Assembly: GCF_946227985.1 (NCBI RefSeq)
Contig: NZ_CAMKGL010000013.1
Location: 1-64,000, forward strand
DNA: 64,000 bases
Direction of reading: 5' to 3'
DNA from: Serratia quinivorans
GTDB lineage: Bacteria; Pseudomonadota; Gammaproteobacteria; Enterobacterales; Enterobacteriaceae
Positions within the stretch are counted from its first letter, which is position 1; every line of letters begins with the position of its first letter. The notes beneath the pieces were generated by a model. That model was not told where the DNA came from and did no database searches. It was given only the letters and a program-made list of their open reading frames with translations. Made by a program: the position numbers and the translations under genes. Below are positions 24,790 through 33,564 of the stretch, piece after piece.

Positions 24790-25340
24790 CATATAATTGT
24801 AAGACACCCTGTTCAAACCTCGTGAATCGGGTCAAGAAACATCCCACAGGAAGGCTGCAGGCTACCCTTGTTCAGTTCTTCAGACGACCGTTAACCGGCC
24901 CGAGAATCCTGAGTAGCGCCCAGGTGTTTATCACACCTGAAAGGTGGTGTAGAGACAAGATGGGAGATAGCAAAAGAATGTGCGCCAGAACGGCACTGTT
25001 GCTGAGAACCAACAATCGGTAGACAACGGATCATTAATCCAACCACCTCCACGCACGCCGCCCACAATGAACGACCGAGCCTCTATTAATAGTGTAAGAA
25101 CGTGACCATTCTATGAAGCGGCGACGCCAAAGGTCGGCATCTGCGGCTGACCATTCGGCCACTAACGGGAGCGTCACAGAAATTTACAACTTCTTGCCCC
25201 ACGCTGTGCATCAAATGAGCCGCGCGCGCAGTTTATACCGATAACACGGGGAAAATGCAAAATGAAAATTTGCCGGAAACTGTTTCAAGCGATGAAAATG
25301 GCGTCGCCGGCTTTGCGCAAAAGAGCGAAATGGCAAAAAA
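24790..25340. other. Intergenic region between speA/yqgB and metK
   Basis: About 550 bp with scattered short frames on both strands, none with a credible ribosome site or recognisable product. It should contain the yqgB-speA promoter on the minus strand. I see no RNA gene or mobile element. Confidence 0.5.
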
Positions 25341-25344
25341 ACAC

Positions 25345-25398
25345 TGGCAATCCGGCTAAGCCCTGACCTAAAATAGACGTCCAGATGTTAATCCATCT
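25345..25398 (+). promoter_or_regulatory. metK promoter with tandem MetJ boxes
   Basis: Three adjacent 8-bp boxes at 25375-25398 read AGACGTCC, AGATGTTA and ATCCATCT against the MetJ consensus AGACGTCT (seven, five and five matches by my count). TAAAAT at 25369-25374 just before them can serve as a -10, with TGGCAA at 25345-25350 as a weak -35. MetJ with S-adenosylmethionine would therefore block metK transcription, as in E. coli. Confidence 0.7.
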
Positions 25399-25551
25399 AT
25401 ACTGATTAACGAAGAAACTGCTTAACGGCTTTGCCTGAGGGGCGTTGCAGGATGCATCTCGCGCCATCAGCGGAAGACCCTTCGCTTTGATGCCGGATCT
25501 CCAGCGCTGTGCAGTAATTTCTAACCCGTCTTATGCAAGGTAAAGAACACA

Positions 25552-26706
25552 ATGGCTAAACACCTTTTCACGTCTGAATCCGTCTCTGAAGGACATCCTG
25601 ACAAAATCGCCGATCAGATCTCCGATGCCGTTCTCGACGCCATCCTGGAACAGGATCCTAAAGCACGCGTAGCCTGCGAAACCTACGTGAAAACCGGCAT
25701 GGTACTGGTCGGCGGTGAAATCACCACCAGCGCCTGGGTTGATATCGAAGAAATCACCCGTAAAACCGTGCGTGAAATTGGTTATGTTCATTCGGATATG
25801 GGTTTCGACGCCAACTCTTGTGCCGTACTGAGCGCCATCGGTAAGCAATCCCCGGATATCAATCAGGGTGTTGACCGTACCGATCCGCTGGAACAGGGTG
25901 CTGGCGATCAGGGCCTGATGTTTGGCTATGCCACCAACGAAACCGAAGTGCTGATGCCTGCACCGGTGACCTACGCACACCGTCTGGTACAGCGCCAGGC
26001 CGAAGTACGCAAGAACGGCACTCTGCCGTGGTTGCGTCCGGATGCAAAAAGCCAGGTCACCTTCCAGTACGACGACGGTAAAATCGTTGGTATCGACGCG
26101 GTAGTGCTGTCCACTCAACATTCCGAAGATATTTCTCTGAAAGACCTGCAGGAAGCAGTGATGGAAGAGATCATCAAACCGGTTCTGCCTACCGAATGGT
26201 TGAGCGCCAGCACCAAATACCACATTAACCCAACCGGCCGTTTCGTTATCGGTGGCCCAATGGGCGACTGCGGTCTGACCGGGCGTAAAATCATCGTTGA
26301 TACCTACGGCGGCATGGCTCGCCACGGCGGCGGTGCATTCTCCGGTAAGGATCCGTCCAAGGTTGACCGTTCAGCAGCCTACGCTGCGCGCTACGTAGCA
26401 AAAAACATCGTTGCTGCCGGCCTGGCTGACCGCTGTGAGATCCAGGTTTCCTACGCTATCGGCGTAGCAGAACCGACCTCAATCATGGTGGAAACCTTCG
26501 GTACCGAGAAGATCCCTACCGAACAGCTGACTCTGCTGGTGCGCGAGTTCTTCGATCTGCGCCCATACGGCCTGATCCAGATGATGGATCTGCTGCAGCC
26601 GATCTACCGCGAAACTGCTGCCTATGGCCACTTCGGCCGTGAGCACTTCCCTTGGGAAGCAACCGACAAAGCAGCCCTGCTGCGCGATGCCGCCGGCCTG
26701 AAATAG
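25552..26706 (+). CDS. metK: S-adenosylmethionine synthetase
   Basis: A 384-aa enzyme making S-adenosylmethionine from methionine and ATP, the same length as E. coli Met[20 protein letters not shown] and the [23 protein letters not shown]/phosphate loop are invariant family segments. The product also feeds speD and speE here, linking methionine to spermidine synthesis. The long leader carries MetJ boxes. Codon use is strongly biased, as expected for a highly expressed gene. Confidence 0.98.
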   Translation: MAKHLFTSESVSEGHPDKIADQISDAVLDAILEQDPKARVACETYVKTGMVLVGGEITTSAWVDIEEITRKTVREIGYVHSDMGFDANSCAVLSAIGKQSPDINQGVDRTDPLEQGAGDQGLMFGYATNETEVLMPAPVTYAHRLVQRQAEVRKNGTLPWLRPDAKSQVTFQYDDGKIVGIDAVVLSTQHSEDISLKDLQEAVMEEIIKPVLPTEWLSASTKYHINPTGRFVIGGPMGDCGLTGRKIIVDTYGGMARHGGGAFSGKDPSKVDRSAAYAARYVAKNIVAAGLADRCEIQVSYAIGVAEPTSIMVETFGTEKIPTEQLTLLVREFFDLRPYGLIQMMDLLQPIYRETAAYGHFGREHFPWEATDKAALLRDAAGLK

Positions 26707-26724
26707 GCCCGGGTATCGGAAGTG

Positions 26725-26755
26725 AAAACGGCGAGCCTGGTGCTCGCCGTTTTTG
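26725..26755 (+). terminator. metK terminator
   Basis: ACGGCGAGC pairs with GCTCGCCGT, 5-nt loop, followed by a U-run (TTTTTGTT). Confidence 0.92.
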
Positions 26756-26761
26756 TTACTG

Positions 26762-26922
26762 ACAACACAGGAAAAAACGTGGTTTTTCCTGTGTTGTGAT
26801 GAACAGCCGAAAATCAATCAATTGATTTTCCAGATTTTTATTTATCGACCTTTACTCGCTCTATGCAGGAAAGGGGTTTGTTATCAGTCTGAACGGCAAG
26901 CCGAGGCCTGCCGTTTTGTTTT
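26762..26922 (+). other. Run of three hairpins downstream of metK, last one a terminator
   Basis: The first is a perfect 15-bp stem ACAACACAGGAAAAA with its complement (26762-26797, 6-nt loop). The second is GAAAATCAA/TTGATTTTC (26809-26830). The third, AACGGCA..TGCCGTT at 26892-26915 with TTGTTTTTAT after it, looks like a real plus-strand terminator. No reading frame with a ribosome site lies between them. Either metK transcripts read past the first terminator, or a separate small RNA is made here. I found no clear promoter. Confidence 0.5.
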
Positions 26923-27001
26923 TATCGGATGGGTGCTCATGGATCAACGCACAAACAACCAACAGGCGGGAGCAACGCCCCCGCCGTTGGGTTGGGTTGC
27001 C

Positions 27002-27154
27002 TTACCCTTTGGATCCGTAAGCCAGAATGGCTGCAACTTCCGTGTCGCCCAGCTTGATGCGCAATTCGCATAGCGAACCGCGGGTGATCCACATAAGCGC
27101 AATCAGCGTCATGCAGATAATCATCAGCCTTGGAACTATCCGTCCCTGCTGCAT
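27002..27154 (-). CDS. Hok/Gef-family type I toxin
   Basis: A 50-aa membrane toxin. The hydrophobic helix (VPRLMIICMTLIALMWI) is followed by TRGSLCELRIKLGDTEVAAI and AYGSKG, matching the Hok pattern TRKSLCE...EVAA..AYES. The ribosome site AGGAGG lies six bases before the ATG at 27154. The mRNA leader has a CTAACG/CGTTAG hairpin and GCCGAGAGGC, like other hok leaders. A frame starting GTG at 27248 overlaps the whole gene and could act as a mok-type coupling frame. An antisense Sok RNA would lie on the plus strand near 27155-27250, but I could not find a clear promoter. It is the only feature seen between 27002 and the fhuB terminator at 27409. Confidence 0.82.
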   Translation of the reverse strand: MQQGRIVPRLMIICMTLIALMWITRGSLCELRIKLGDTEVAAILAYGSKG

Positions 27155-27408
27155 TTTTGACCTCCTTTTCCTTGCCTCTCGGCAGGTAAGAAGCTAACCT
27201 AACGTTCTCTGGCGTTAGAGTTGGCCTCGGGTTGATGTATATCGACACGGGGCTTTTCTCTTTCTATCCCTTGCGTATGCTCAGGACGAAAGATCCAGAG
27301 CACCCGCACGCAGTATATTCACCCATACCTTGGTTTCGGCGTCCCTTTCCGCACTAAATTCCGTTTCTGCGCAGCGTTGCGCAAAGCGCTGCAACAGTCT
27401 GTAAATAC

Positions 27409-27441
27409 AAAAAAATAAGGCCCAGCAATGCTGAGCCTTTG
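27409..27441 (-). terminator. fhuB operon terminator
   Basis: On the minus strand AAGGCTCAGCA pairs with GCTGGGCCTT (one G-U), then ATTTTTTTG. It ends the fhuACDB operon. Confidence 0.88.
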
Positions 27442-27469
27442 AGAGCAAAAACCGGAGTCGCCAGGTCGT

Positions 27470-29458
27470 TTACGAGGTTTGCTTGCGCAACAGGTAAACG
27501 AAATACGGTGCGCCGATAAAGGTCGCCAACAGCCCAGCGGGAATTTGGTACGGGAACATCACCATGCGTCCGCACCAGTCGGCAAACACCATCAACAACC
27601 CGCCTAGCAGCGCGGCAATCACCATCTGCGGTAACGCACGGCGGAATCCCAACATCCGTGCCATATGCGGCGCCATCAAACCGATAAAGCTCAGCGGCCC
27701 TACGGTCAGCGTTGCCATGGCGGTCAGCGTGGCGGCCAGCAGCAGAATACTCAAGCGCACCGGCGTCAGGGCAATGCCCACCGAACGGGCAGTGGCACTG
27801 CCGAGCGGCAGGATGCTGAGCCAACGACGACACAGCGGCGCCAACGCAATCAGCGCAGCCGCAATGACCGCCGTTCGCACCGCCTGCTCAGGCGTCACCG
27901 AATAAGTGGAGCCGGAAATCCAGGTCAGCAGGCCGCCGGTGCGCGGATCGCCACTGGCCAGCAGCAGGAAAATGGTGGTGGTAAACGCCGTGCTGAGTGC
28001 GATACCGGCCAGCAGCATACGCTCGGTGGAGAACCCTCCGCGCCCGGCCGCAATCATGATCACCAGCAGGGTCCCGGCGGCCCCCAGACTCCCGGCCGGC
28101 AGCAGCCAGACAAAGGCATCACCCGGTACTATCAGCAGCATCATCACCACGCCAAAGGCGGCCCCCGAGCTGATACCCAGGACTTCCGGGCTGGCCATTG
28201 GGTTACCGGTCAGCTTTTGGATTAAGGTCCCCGCCACCGCCAGCATCATGCCCGCAGCCAATGCCGACAACACCCGAGGCCAGCGCCACGGCAGCAATGA
28301 CTCCAGCTGGACACCCTGGCTCCAGTGCCAGCCGGCAGCGTTTTGGCCGAACATCAGCGCAACGGCAATACCGGCCAACAGCACCGCACCGGCCAGCGTC
28401 ACCCACACCACCAAGTGGCCACGTTCGGCCGGTACCTTATCGCCCAGATCCATCGGCGGCGGTGTTGAAGCACTGCGCAGACGCGGTAGCAACCATAACA
28501 ACAGTGGTGCACCAAACAGTGCGGTAGCCGCACCGGTCGGGACTTCTCGCCATACCTGCGTCAGCCAGATCATCACCTGATCGGTTAACCACAACAGCAG
28601 AGCACCCAGCAACGGTGCCAACATCATGCGGTGCGCCAACCGACGCGCCCCCAGCATTTTCGCCATCAGCGGAGCAAACAGGCCGATAAAACCAATCACC
28701 CCAACGGCATTCACCAACATGGCGCTGAAGATAATTGCCACTGCCAGCGCGCAGAAACGCGCCATCGACAGCCCGAGCCCAAGGTTGCGTGCCACGCCAT
28801 CGTCCAGGCCCAGCAGCGTCAGTGGGCGCAGCAGCAGCACAGCCAACAGCCCGGCCACCAGCAGGCGCGGCAGAATAAATTGTACGTTGCTCCAGTCTTG
28901 CTGATTCAGCGCTCCGGTACTCCACAGAAACACCCCCTGCAGCTGATCGTAATTGAACAACGCCAGCAGACTGTTGACCGCACCGCAGTACAACCCCAGC
29001 ACCAGCCCGGCCAGGATCAGCGTCACCGGCGACATGCGTTTGCCCCAGGCCACGCCGAACACCAGCCCACCGACCACTACCGCCCCCACCATGGCGGCCA
29101 ATTGGCGAGTCAACTCGCCGCCCGGTAACATCCACAACGTAGCGACAGTCAACCCAAGCTGGGCCCCGGCGGAAACGCCAAGCGTTGCCGGCTCCGCCAG
29201 CGGATTGCGCAAAACCTGCTGGAACAGCACGCCGACCAATCCCAGCCCGGCACCGGCCAGCAGGGAGACGGACAGCCGCGGCAACAGGCTATAGTGGAAC
29301 AGCATTTGCTGCACATCGTCGATGTTCGGCGCCATCAACGCCTGCCCCCATAATGCCCAGGGCAGTTGTTGCAACAGGTTGTAGAGCGTCAGGCCGCCAG
29401 CCGCAGCCAACAGCAACAGCACCAGCGTCAGCGGGAATGCCCGGATGCGCGCGCTCAT
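27470..29458 (-). CDS. fhuB: Ferric hydroxamate ABC transporter permease FhuB
   Basis: A 662-aa inner-membrane permease made of two FecCD-type halves fused in one chain, as in E. coli FhuB (660 aa). Each half carries about ten hydrophobic helices, with GLVGVLFQQVLRNPLAEPATLG in the first half and the matching IQKLTGNPMASPEVLGIS in the second. The ATG at 29458 overlaps the fhuD TGA (ATGA); a longer upstream reading has no support. It moves ferric hydroxamates delivered by FhuD into the cytosol using FhuC. Confidence 0.95.
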   Translation of the reverse strand: MSARIRAFPLTLVLLLLAAAGGLTLYNLLQQLPWALWGQALMAPNIDDVQQMLFHYSLLPRLSVSLLAGAGLGLVGVLFQQVLRNPLAEPATLGVSAGAQLGLTVATLWMLPGGELTRQLAAMVGAVVVGGLVFGVAWGKRMSPVTLILAGLVLGLYCGAVNSLLALFNYDQLQGVFLWSTGALNQQDWSNVQFILPRLLVAGLLAVLLLRPLTLLGLDDGVARNLGLGLSMARFCALAVAIIFSAMLVNAVGVIGFIGLFAPLMAKMLGARRLAHRMMLAPLLGALLLWLTDQVMIWLTQVWREVPTGAATALFGAPLLLWLLPRLRSASTPPPMDLGDKVPAERGHLVVWVTLAGAVLLAGIAVALMFGQNAAGWHWSQGVQLESLLPWRWPRVLSALAAGMMLAVAGTLIQKLTGNPMASPEVLGISSGAAFGVVMMLLIVPGDAFVWLLPAGSLGAAGTLLVIMIAAGRGGFSTERMLLAGIALSTAFTTTIFLLLASGDPRTGGLLTWISGSTYSVTPEQAVRTAVIAAALIALAPLCRRWLSILPLGSATARSVGIALTPVRLSILLLAATLTAMATLTVGPLSFIGLMAPHMARMLGFRRALPQMVIAALLGGLLMVFADWCGRMVMFPYQIPAGLLATFIGAPYFVYLLRKQTS

Positions 29459-30363
29459 GAATAACTCTCCTGCGCCTGCTCCAGCAGATGGCAGAAGCGC
29501 ATCGCCGACAGCGTTGCCCCGTAGAACCACACCGCGGGCACCTGGCGCAGTTGATTCTGCCGCACGAAGGGTAATGCCTGCCACAGCGGGGTGGAACTGA
29601 CTTTCTTCAACATTTCCTGATTACCGTGGTCGAGATAAATCGCCCGCGCACTTTTCACCATCGCCAGACGTTCAATCCCTACCACTGCCGTACCCCAAAA
29701 GTTGGTTTCCCCTTCCCAGGCATTGATTATTCCAAGCTGATCCATCACTTCCTGGAACAGGCTTTTCTGGCCAATAACCAGCGCATGGCGAGTGTCGATC
29801 AGTGAAAACATCAGCAATGGCTGTGTCGTGTATGAATGCAGACGCTGACGCGCATCCTGCATAAAGCGGTCAAACAGAGCCAAATGCTGCACCGCCCGGG
29901 TTTCCAACCCCAACCGCTGCGCCAAGGCTTGCAGTGACTGTTTGGCCACCGTCAACGGCTTGCCACTGCCGTCGTTAAAGCTAAAGCTCATTGAGGGAGC
30001 TATCGGCTCCAGCTTTTGCGGCGTGGGGCCATAGCCTTTCGACAGCAATATCAGCGATGGCTGAAGCTGCTGTAACAGCTCGAGGTTAGGTTCGGTGCGC
30101 TGGCCGACATCAATCACCGAGGCAGGCAACTTTGGCTCTTCCACCCACAGGTTGTAGTTATGGATATCAGCGACGGCCAGGGGGGTGATCCCCAGCGCCA
30201 ACAGCAACTCAATCGGCAGCCATTCCAGCGCCACAATGCGCGCAAGATCGGGCGGCGTGGCTGCGGCTTGCCCTGGTAAAGAAAACAACAAGGGCGACAG
30301 CGTCATGGCCGCCAACAGGCGCCGGCGAACGGCATCGTGGTGAAAATCAGAGGAATCAGGCAT
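29455..30363 (-). CDS. fhuD: Periplasmic ferric hydroxamate-binding protein FhuD
   Basis: A 302-aa substrate-binding protein. The N-terminus has RRRLLAAMTLSPLLFSLPG, a twin-arginine-type export signal like that of E. coli FhuD (RRRLLTAMALSPLL, from memory). The mature part begins with RIVALEWLPIELLLALGITP, typical of siderophore-binding proteins. It starts at ATG 30363, sharing one base with the fhuC TGA, and overlaps fhuB by four bases, so the operon is tightly coupled. It carries hydroxamate siderophores across the periplasm. Confidence 0.95.
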   Translation of the reverse strand: MPDSSDFHHDAVRRRLLAAMTLSPLLFSLPGQAAATPPDLARIVALEWLPIELLLALGITPLAVADIHNYNLWVEEPKLPASVIDVGQRTEPNLELLQQLQPSLILLSKGYGPTPQKLEPIAPSMSFSFNDGSGKPLTVAKQSLQALAQRLGLETRAVQHLALFDRFMQDARQRLHSYTTQPLLMFSLIDTRHALVIGQKSLFQEVMDQLGIINAWEGETNFWGTAVVGIERLAMVKSARAIYLDHGNQEMLKKVSSTPLWQALPFVRQNQLRQVPAVWFYGATLSAMRFCHLLEQAQESYS

Positions 30364-31160
30364 CAGTAGACAAAACTCACCGGCGCACCGCCGCTTGGAT
30401 GTGGCAGCGTTCCCATAGGAATACCGTAAATTTGCTCCAGCACCTCACCCTGCATCAGATCCAGCGGGCTACCCTGTGCAATCATCTCACCGCCGCGCAA
30501 GGCCACCAGATGGTCGCAGTAGCGCGCCGCCATATTGATATCATGCAGCACCGCAATCACCGTCAGGCCACGTTGATGACTCAGCTGCTGGATCAGCGCC
30601 AACACCTCAACCTGATGAGCGATATCCAGTGCCGAGGTGGGTTCATCCAGCAGCAGACAGCGGCTGTCTTGCGCCACCATCATCGCCAGCCAGGCGCGTT
30701 GGCGCTCCCCGCCGGACAGGCTGTCCACCAAACGGTTGGCAAATGGCTTCAGGCCCACCAGCGCAATCGCCTCTTCCACCTGCTGACGATCGTTAGCGCC
30801 AAAACGGCCCAGCGCGCCATGCCATGGATAGCGGCCAATCGCCACCAGTTCACGCACCGTCATGCCTTCTGCAGCGGGCAGTTGCTGGGGCAGATAGGCA
30901 ACCTGACGCGCAAAGGCCTTGCTGTCCCACTGGCTCAGCGGCTGCTGGTTAAGCAGCGCGTTGCCGGTGGAGGGGCTTTGATGGCGACCAAGGATTTTTA
31001 GCAGCGTGGACTTGCCGGAGCCGTTATGGCCGATCAGCCCACAAACTTTCCCCACGGGAAAGGTCAGCGACAAGGGTTGCAGCAGCACGCGGCCGGGAAC
31101 GGCAAAGCTGGCGCTGTCCAGGGTAAAAATGGCGTCGTGATTGGGGTGTTTATCCTGCAT
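30363..31160 (-). CDS. fhuC: Ferric hydroxamate ABC transporter ATPase FhuC
   Basis: A 265-aa ATPase. Walker A is GHNGSGKST, the signature is LSGGERQRA, Walker B is CLLLDEPTSALD and the switch His is in VLHDINMAA. I chose the ATG at 31160 (MQDKHPNHD) because AGGA precedes it and the length matches E. coli FhuC. It powers the FhuB permease. The gene is 47 bp after fhuA and shares one base with fhuD. Confidence 0.95.
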   Translation of the reverse strand: MQDKHPNHDAIFTLDSASFAVPGRVLLQPLSLTFPVGKVCGLIGHNGSGKSTLLKILGRHQSPSTGNALLNQQPLSQWDSKAFARQVAYLPQQLPAAEGMTVRELVAIGRYPWHGALGRFGANDRQQVEEAIALVGLKPFANRLVDSLSGGERQRAWLAMMVAQDSRCLLLDEPTSALDIAHQVEVLALIQQLSHQRGLTVIAVLHDINMAARYCDHLVALRGGEMIAQGSPLDLMQGEVLEQIYGIPMGTLPHPSGGAPVSFVY

Positions 31161-31207
31161 AGGTCCTACTTTTTCCGGGGCGACATCACGCCGCCCCGGT
31201 GATCCGG

Positions 31208-33397
31208 TTAGAAGCGGAAGGTTGCGGTGGCGACCACCTGGCGTTCTGCGCCCCAATAGCAGCCGTAGGTGGCGAAGCAGCTGGAGACGTATTCTTTATC
31301 AAACAGGTTATTCACGTTGATGCCAATCGAGGACCCCGGCAGATTGAAACGCGCCAGGTCGTATTTTATCGCGGCATCAACCACCGTGTAGTCTTTCACT
31401 TTAAAGGTATTGGCTTCATCCCCATAGCTGGAGCCGACATAGCGGACGCCAGACCCCAGGGTCAGGCCACTGATGGCTGTTTCGTGGAAGGTGTAATCCG
31501 CCCACAGTGAAGCCATATGTTTTGGGATCGCAGCCGGGGTATTGCCCTGAAGCGTGGTGTCTTTGGAGTACTCGGCATCCGTGTAGGTATAAGAACCCAG
31601 CAGGTTAAGGTTGGCCGACAGCGCGGCTTTGGCTTCAAATTCAACACCACGAGAGCGAATCTCACCGCCCTGCACGCTGGCGAATGGATGATCTGGATTA
31701 GGGTCAGCCACCTTGTTGTTGGTTTTAGTCAGCTGATAGATCGCCATGCTGGCAGTGATAGGTCGATCTTTCGGCGCATACTTCACGCCGGCTTCATACT
31801 GCTTCCCTTTGGAGGCGGCGAAGGTGTTGCCGCTGACATCCGTGCCTGAAGTCGGCTCAAAGGATTCACTGTAGCTGACATAAGGCGCAATACCGTTTTC
31901 AAAGACATAGTTCAAGCCAGCCCGACCGGTGAATTCGTTGTCTTTTTGCTTGGATACCGAGTTCTGAGCCAAACGGTTGGTGCTGTTGGTGTCGCTCCAG
32001 TCATAGCGTCCTCCCATGGTCAGCACCCATTGATTCCACTCGGCCTGATCCTGTACGTAAAGCCCGGTTTGCTCCTGACGATTGACCTGACTTGCACCAC
32101 CAGTAATGGTGTAACTTTGGTTGCCGTACTGGGGTGCCACGACATTCAGCGGGGAAGCGGTGCCGTACTGATAGACGACGTCGTTACGCATGCGCATGTA
32201 GTCTACCCCCATCAGCAAGGTATGATTAACCTGTCCGGTGGCGAATTTTGCCTGGGCCTGAGTGTCCACCGCAAAGCTCGACAAATGCTCTTTCGAGTTC
32301 ATCACTCCACGCGTCAGCTCTGCCGGGTTAGTCGGGCTGATGCCCTGACCATAAATGGAACGGTAATCAAGGTCCATTTTTGAGTAACGCAGGTTTTGGC
32401 GCACCGTCCACACGTCATCAAAACCATGCTCGAAGGCATAACCCACCATCTGTTGCTTGCGCGAGATGTTGTTATAACCCGGCTCACCGTCGTTGAAACT
32501 GGTTGGCAACTTGCCGTTGATGCCATTTTGCACCGTGCCCTCTTTCGGCAGCCAGCCATAGAAGCCCAGGTCAGGATCATCCTGGAAACTGCTGAGGAAA
32601 GTCAGAGAAGTACGATCGTCCGGCCGCCAACTGAAAGAAGGTGCGATAGCATAGCGCTTGCTCTTTTCGCCCACCTGCTGCTGATCTTCATCACGTGCCA
32701 GGCCGGTCAAACGGTAAGAATAAACACCCTCATCATCCACTGCGCCGCCAAAGTCGAAACCGGTCTGGAACAGGTTGTCGGTACCCATCTTGAACTGAAC
32801 TTCACGCAGGCTTTCGGTGGTTGGGCGTTTGCTGACCAGGGCGACGACGCCACCCGGATTGCTCTTGCCATAGAGTACCGAAGAAGGACCACGCAGCACT
32901 TCGGCACGCTCAAGGAAGTAAGGATCGATCTGGTAAATGGAGTAGTTGTCGTCCTGCAGTTTCAGGCCGTCGAGGTACATATTGGTACCTACCGAACTGA
33001 ATCCGCGAATGTTCACGGCATCGTAGGCGGTGGAGGCGCCACGGTTGTCCACCATCACCCCCGGCGAATAAGCCAGCGCACCTTTCACCGTCTCCGGCTG
33101 GCGCATATCCATCTCTTCACGCGTTACCACGGAAACCGACTGCGGGGTCTTTTCGATCGGCGTATCGGTTTTGGTACCGGTGGCGCTGTGCTTGGCCACA
33201 TAGGTGCCGACCGGCCCCCAGGCGCTTTCCTGTTGCGGTTGGCTACTGCCCACCACGGTAAGGGTCTCTTCCTTGGTGTCGGCGGAAAATGCCGGCATCG
33301 CCAGCGTACCAAGTGCGGCAGCGATAGTTATCGCTAACCCACTGACATGAATGCGGCCCTGCTTGGCCCCGGAAGATGAAAGACGCTTGGTCGACAT
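31208..33397 (-). CDS. fhuA: TonB-dependent ferrichrome receptor FhuA
   Basis: A 729-aa outer-membrane receptor for ferric hydroxamates. The TonB box region (EETLTVVG) follows the signal peptide, the plug domain has PQSVSVVTREEM, VNIRGFSS and RAEVLRGPSSVLYGKSNPGG, and the barrel ends with Phe (TATFRF). The ATG at 33397 (MSTKRLSSSG) begins a long basic signal peptide ending near MPAFSA. A Fur box lies upstream. In E. coli FhuA is also a phage and colicin receptor; that cannot be assumed here. Confidence 0.93.
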   Translation of the reverse strand: MSTKRLSSSGAKQGRIHVSGLAITIAAALGTLAMPAFSADTKEETLTVVGSSQPQQESAWGPVGTYVAKHSATGTKTDTPIEKTPQSVSVVTREEMDMRQPETVKGALAYSPGVMVDNRGASTAYDAVNIRGFSSVGTNMYLDGLKLQDDNYSIYQIDPYFLERAEVLRGPSSVLYGKSNPGGVVALVSKRPTTESLREVQFKMGTDNLFQTGFDFGGAVDDEGVYSYRLTGLARDEDQQQVGEKSKRYAIAPSFSWRPDDRTSLTFLSSFQDDPDLGFYGWLPKEGTVQNGINGKLPTSFNDGEPGYNNISRKQQMVGYAFEHGFDDVWTVRQNLRYSKMDLDYRSIYGQGISPTNPAELTRGVMNSKEHLSSFAVDTQAQAKFATGQVNHTLLMGVDYMRMRNDVVYQYGTASPLNVVAPQYGNQSYTITGGASQVNRQEQTGLYVQDQAEWNQWVLTMGGRYDWSDTNSTNRLAQNSVSKQKDNEFTGRAGLNYVFENGIAPYVSYSESFEPTSGTDVSGNTFAASKGKQYEAGVKYAPKDRPITASMAIYQLTKTNNKVADPNPDHPFASVQGGEIRSRGVEFEAKAALSANLNLLGSYTYTDAEYSKDTTLQGNTPAAIPKHMASLWADYTFHETAISGLTLGSGVRYVGSSYGDEANTFKVKDYTVVDAAIKYDLARFNLPGSSIGINVNNLFDKEYVSSCFATYGCYWGAERQVVATATFRF

Positions 33398-33438
33398 AGG
33401 TGGTTTCTCTGGTAAATTATTTGATGACGAATGTAAAC

Positions 33439-33457
33439 GATAATAATTATTATAAGC
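33439..33457. promoter_or_regulatory. Fur box upstream of fhuA
   Basis: GATAATAATTATTATAAGC closely follows the Fur consensus GATAATGATAATCATTATC and is nearly palindromic. It lies 42 bp before the fhuA ATG, where iron repression is expected. Confidence 0.8.
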
Positions 33458-33564
33458 GCTGCATTTTATGCGCAAGATAAGCGGAACTGCAAGTAGTGCG
33501 GAGGATCTTACTATACGAATACAGGCGGCAGAGATACCGCCTGTTATTGCAGACTATGGCGTGA

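Noticed and set aside
24822-25022. 66-codon frame between yqgB and metK on the plus strand
   Set aside because: No ribosome site, no hydrophobic or conserved pattern, composition like its surroundings.
25285-25467. 60-codon frame on the minus strand across the metK promoter
   Set aside because: It overlaps the MetJ boxes and has no good start signal or recognisable product.
26937-27248. 103-codon frame overlapping the hok-type gene
   Set aside because: As a protein it has no family features; kept only as a possible mok-type coupling frame in the hok entry.
31946-33337. Long plus-strand frames over fhuA
   Set aside because: Antisense to an intact TonB-dependent receptor; no ribosome sites or motifs.
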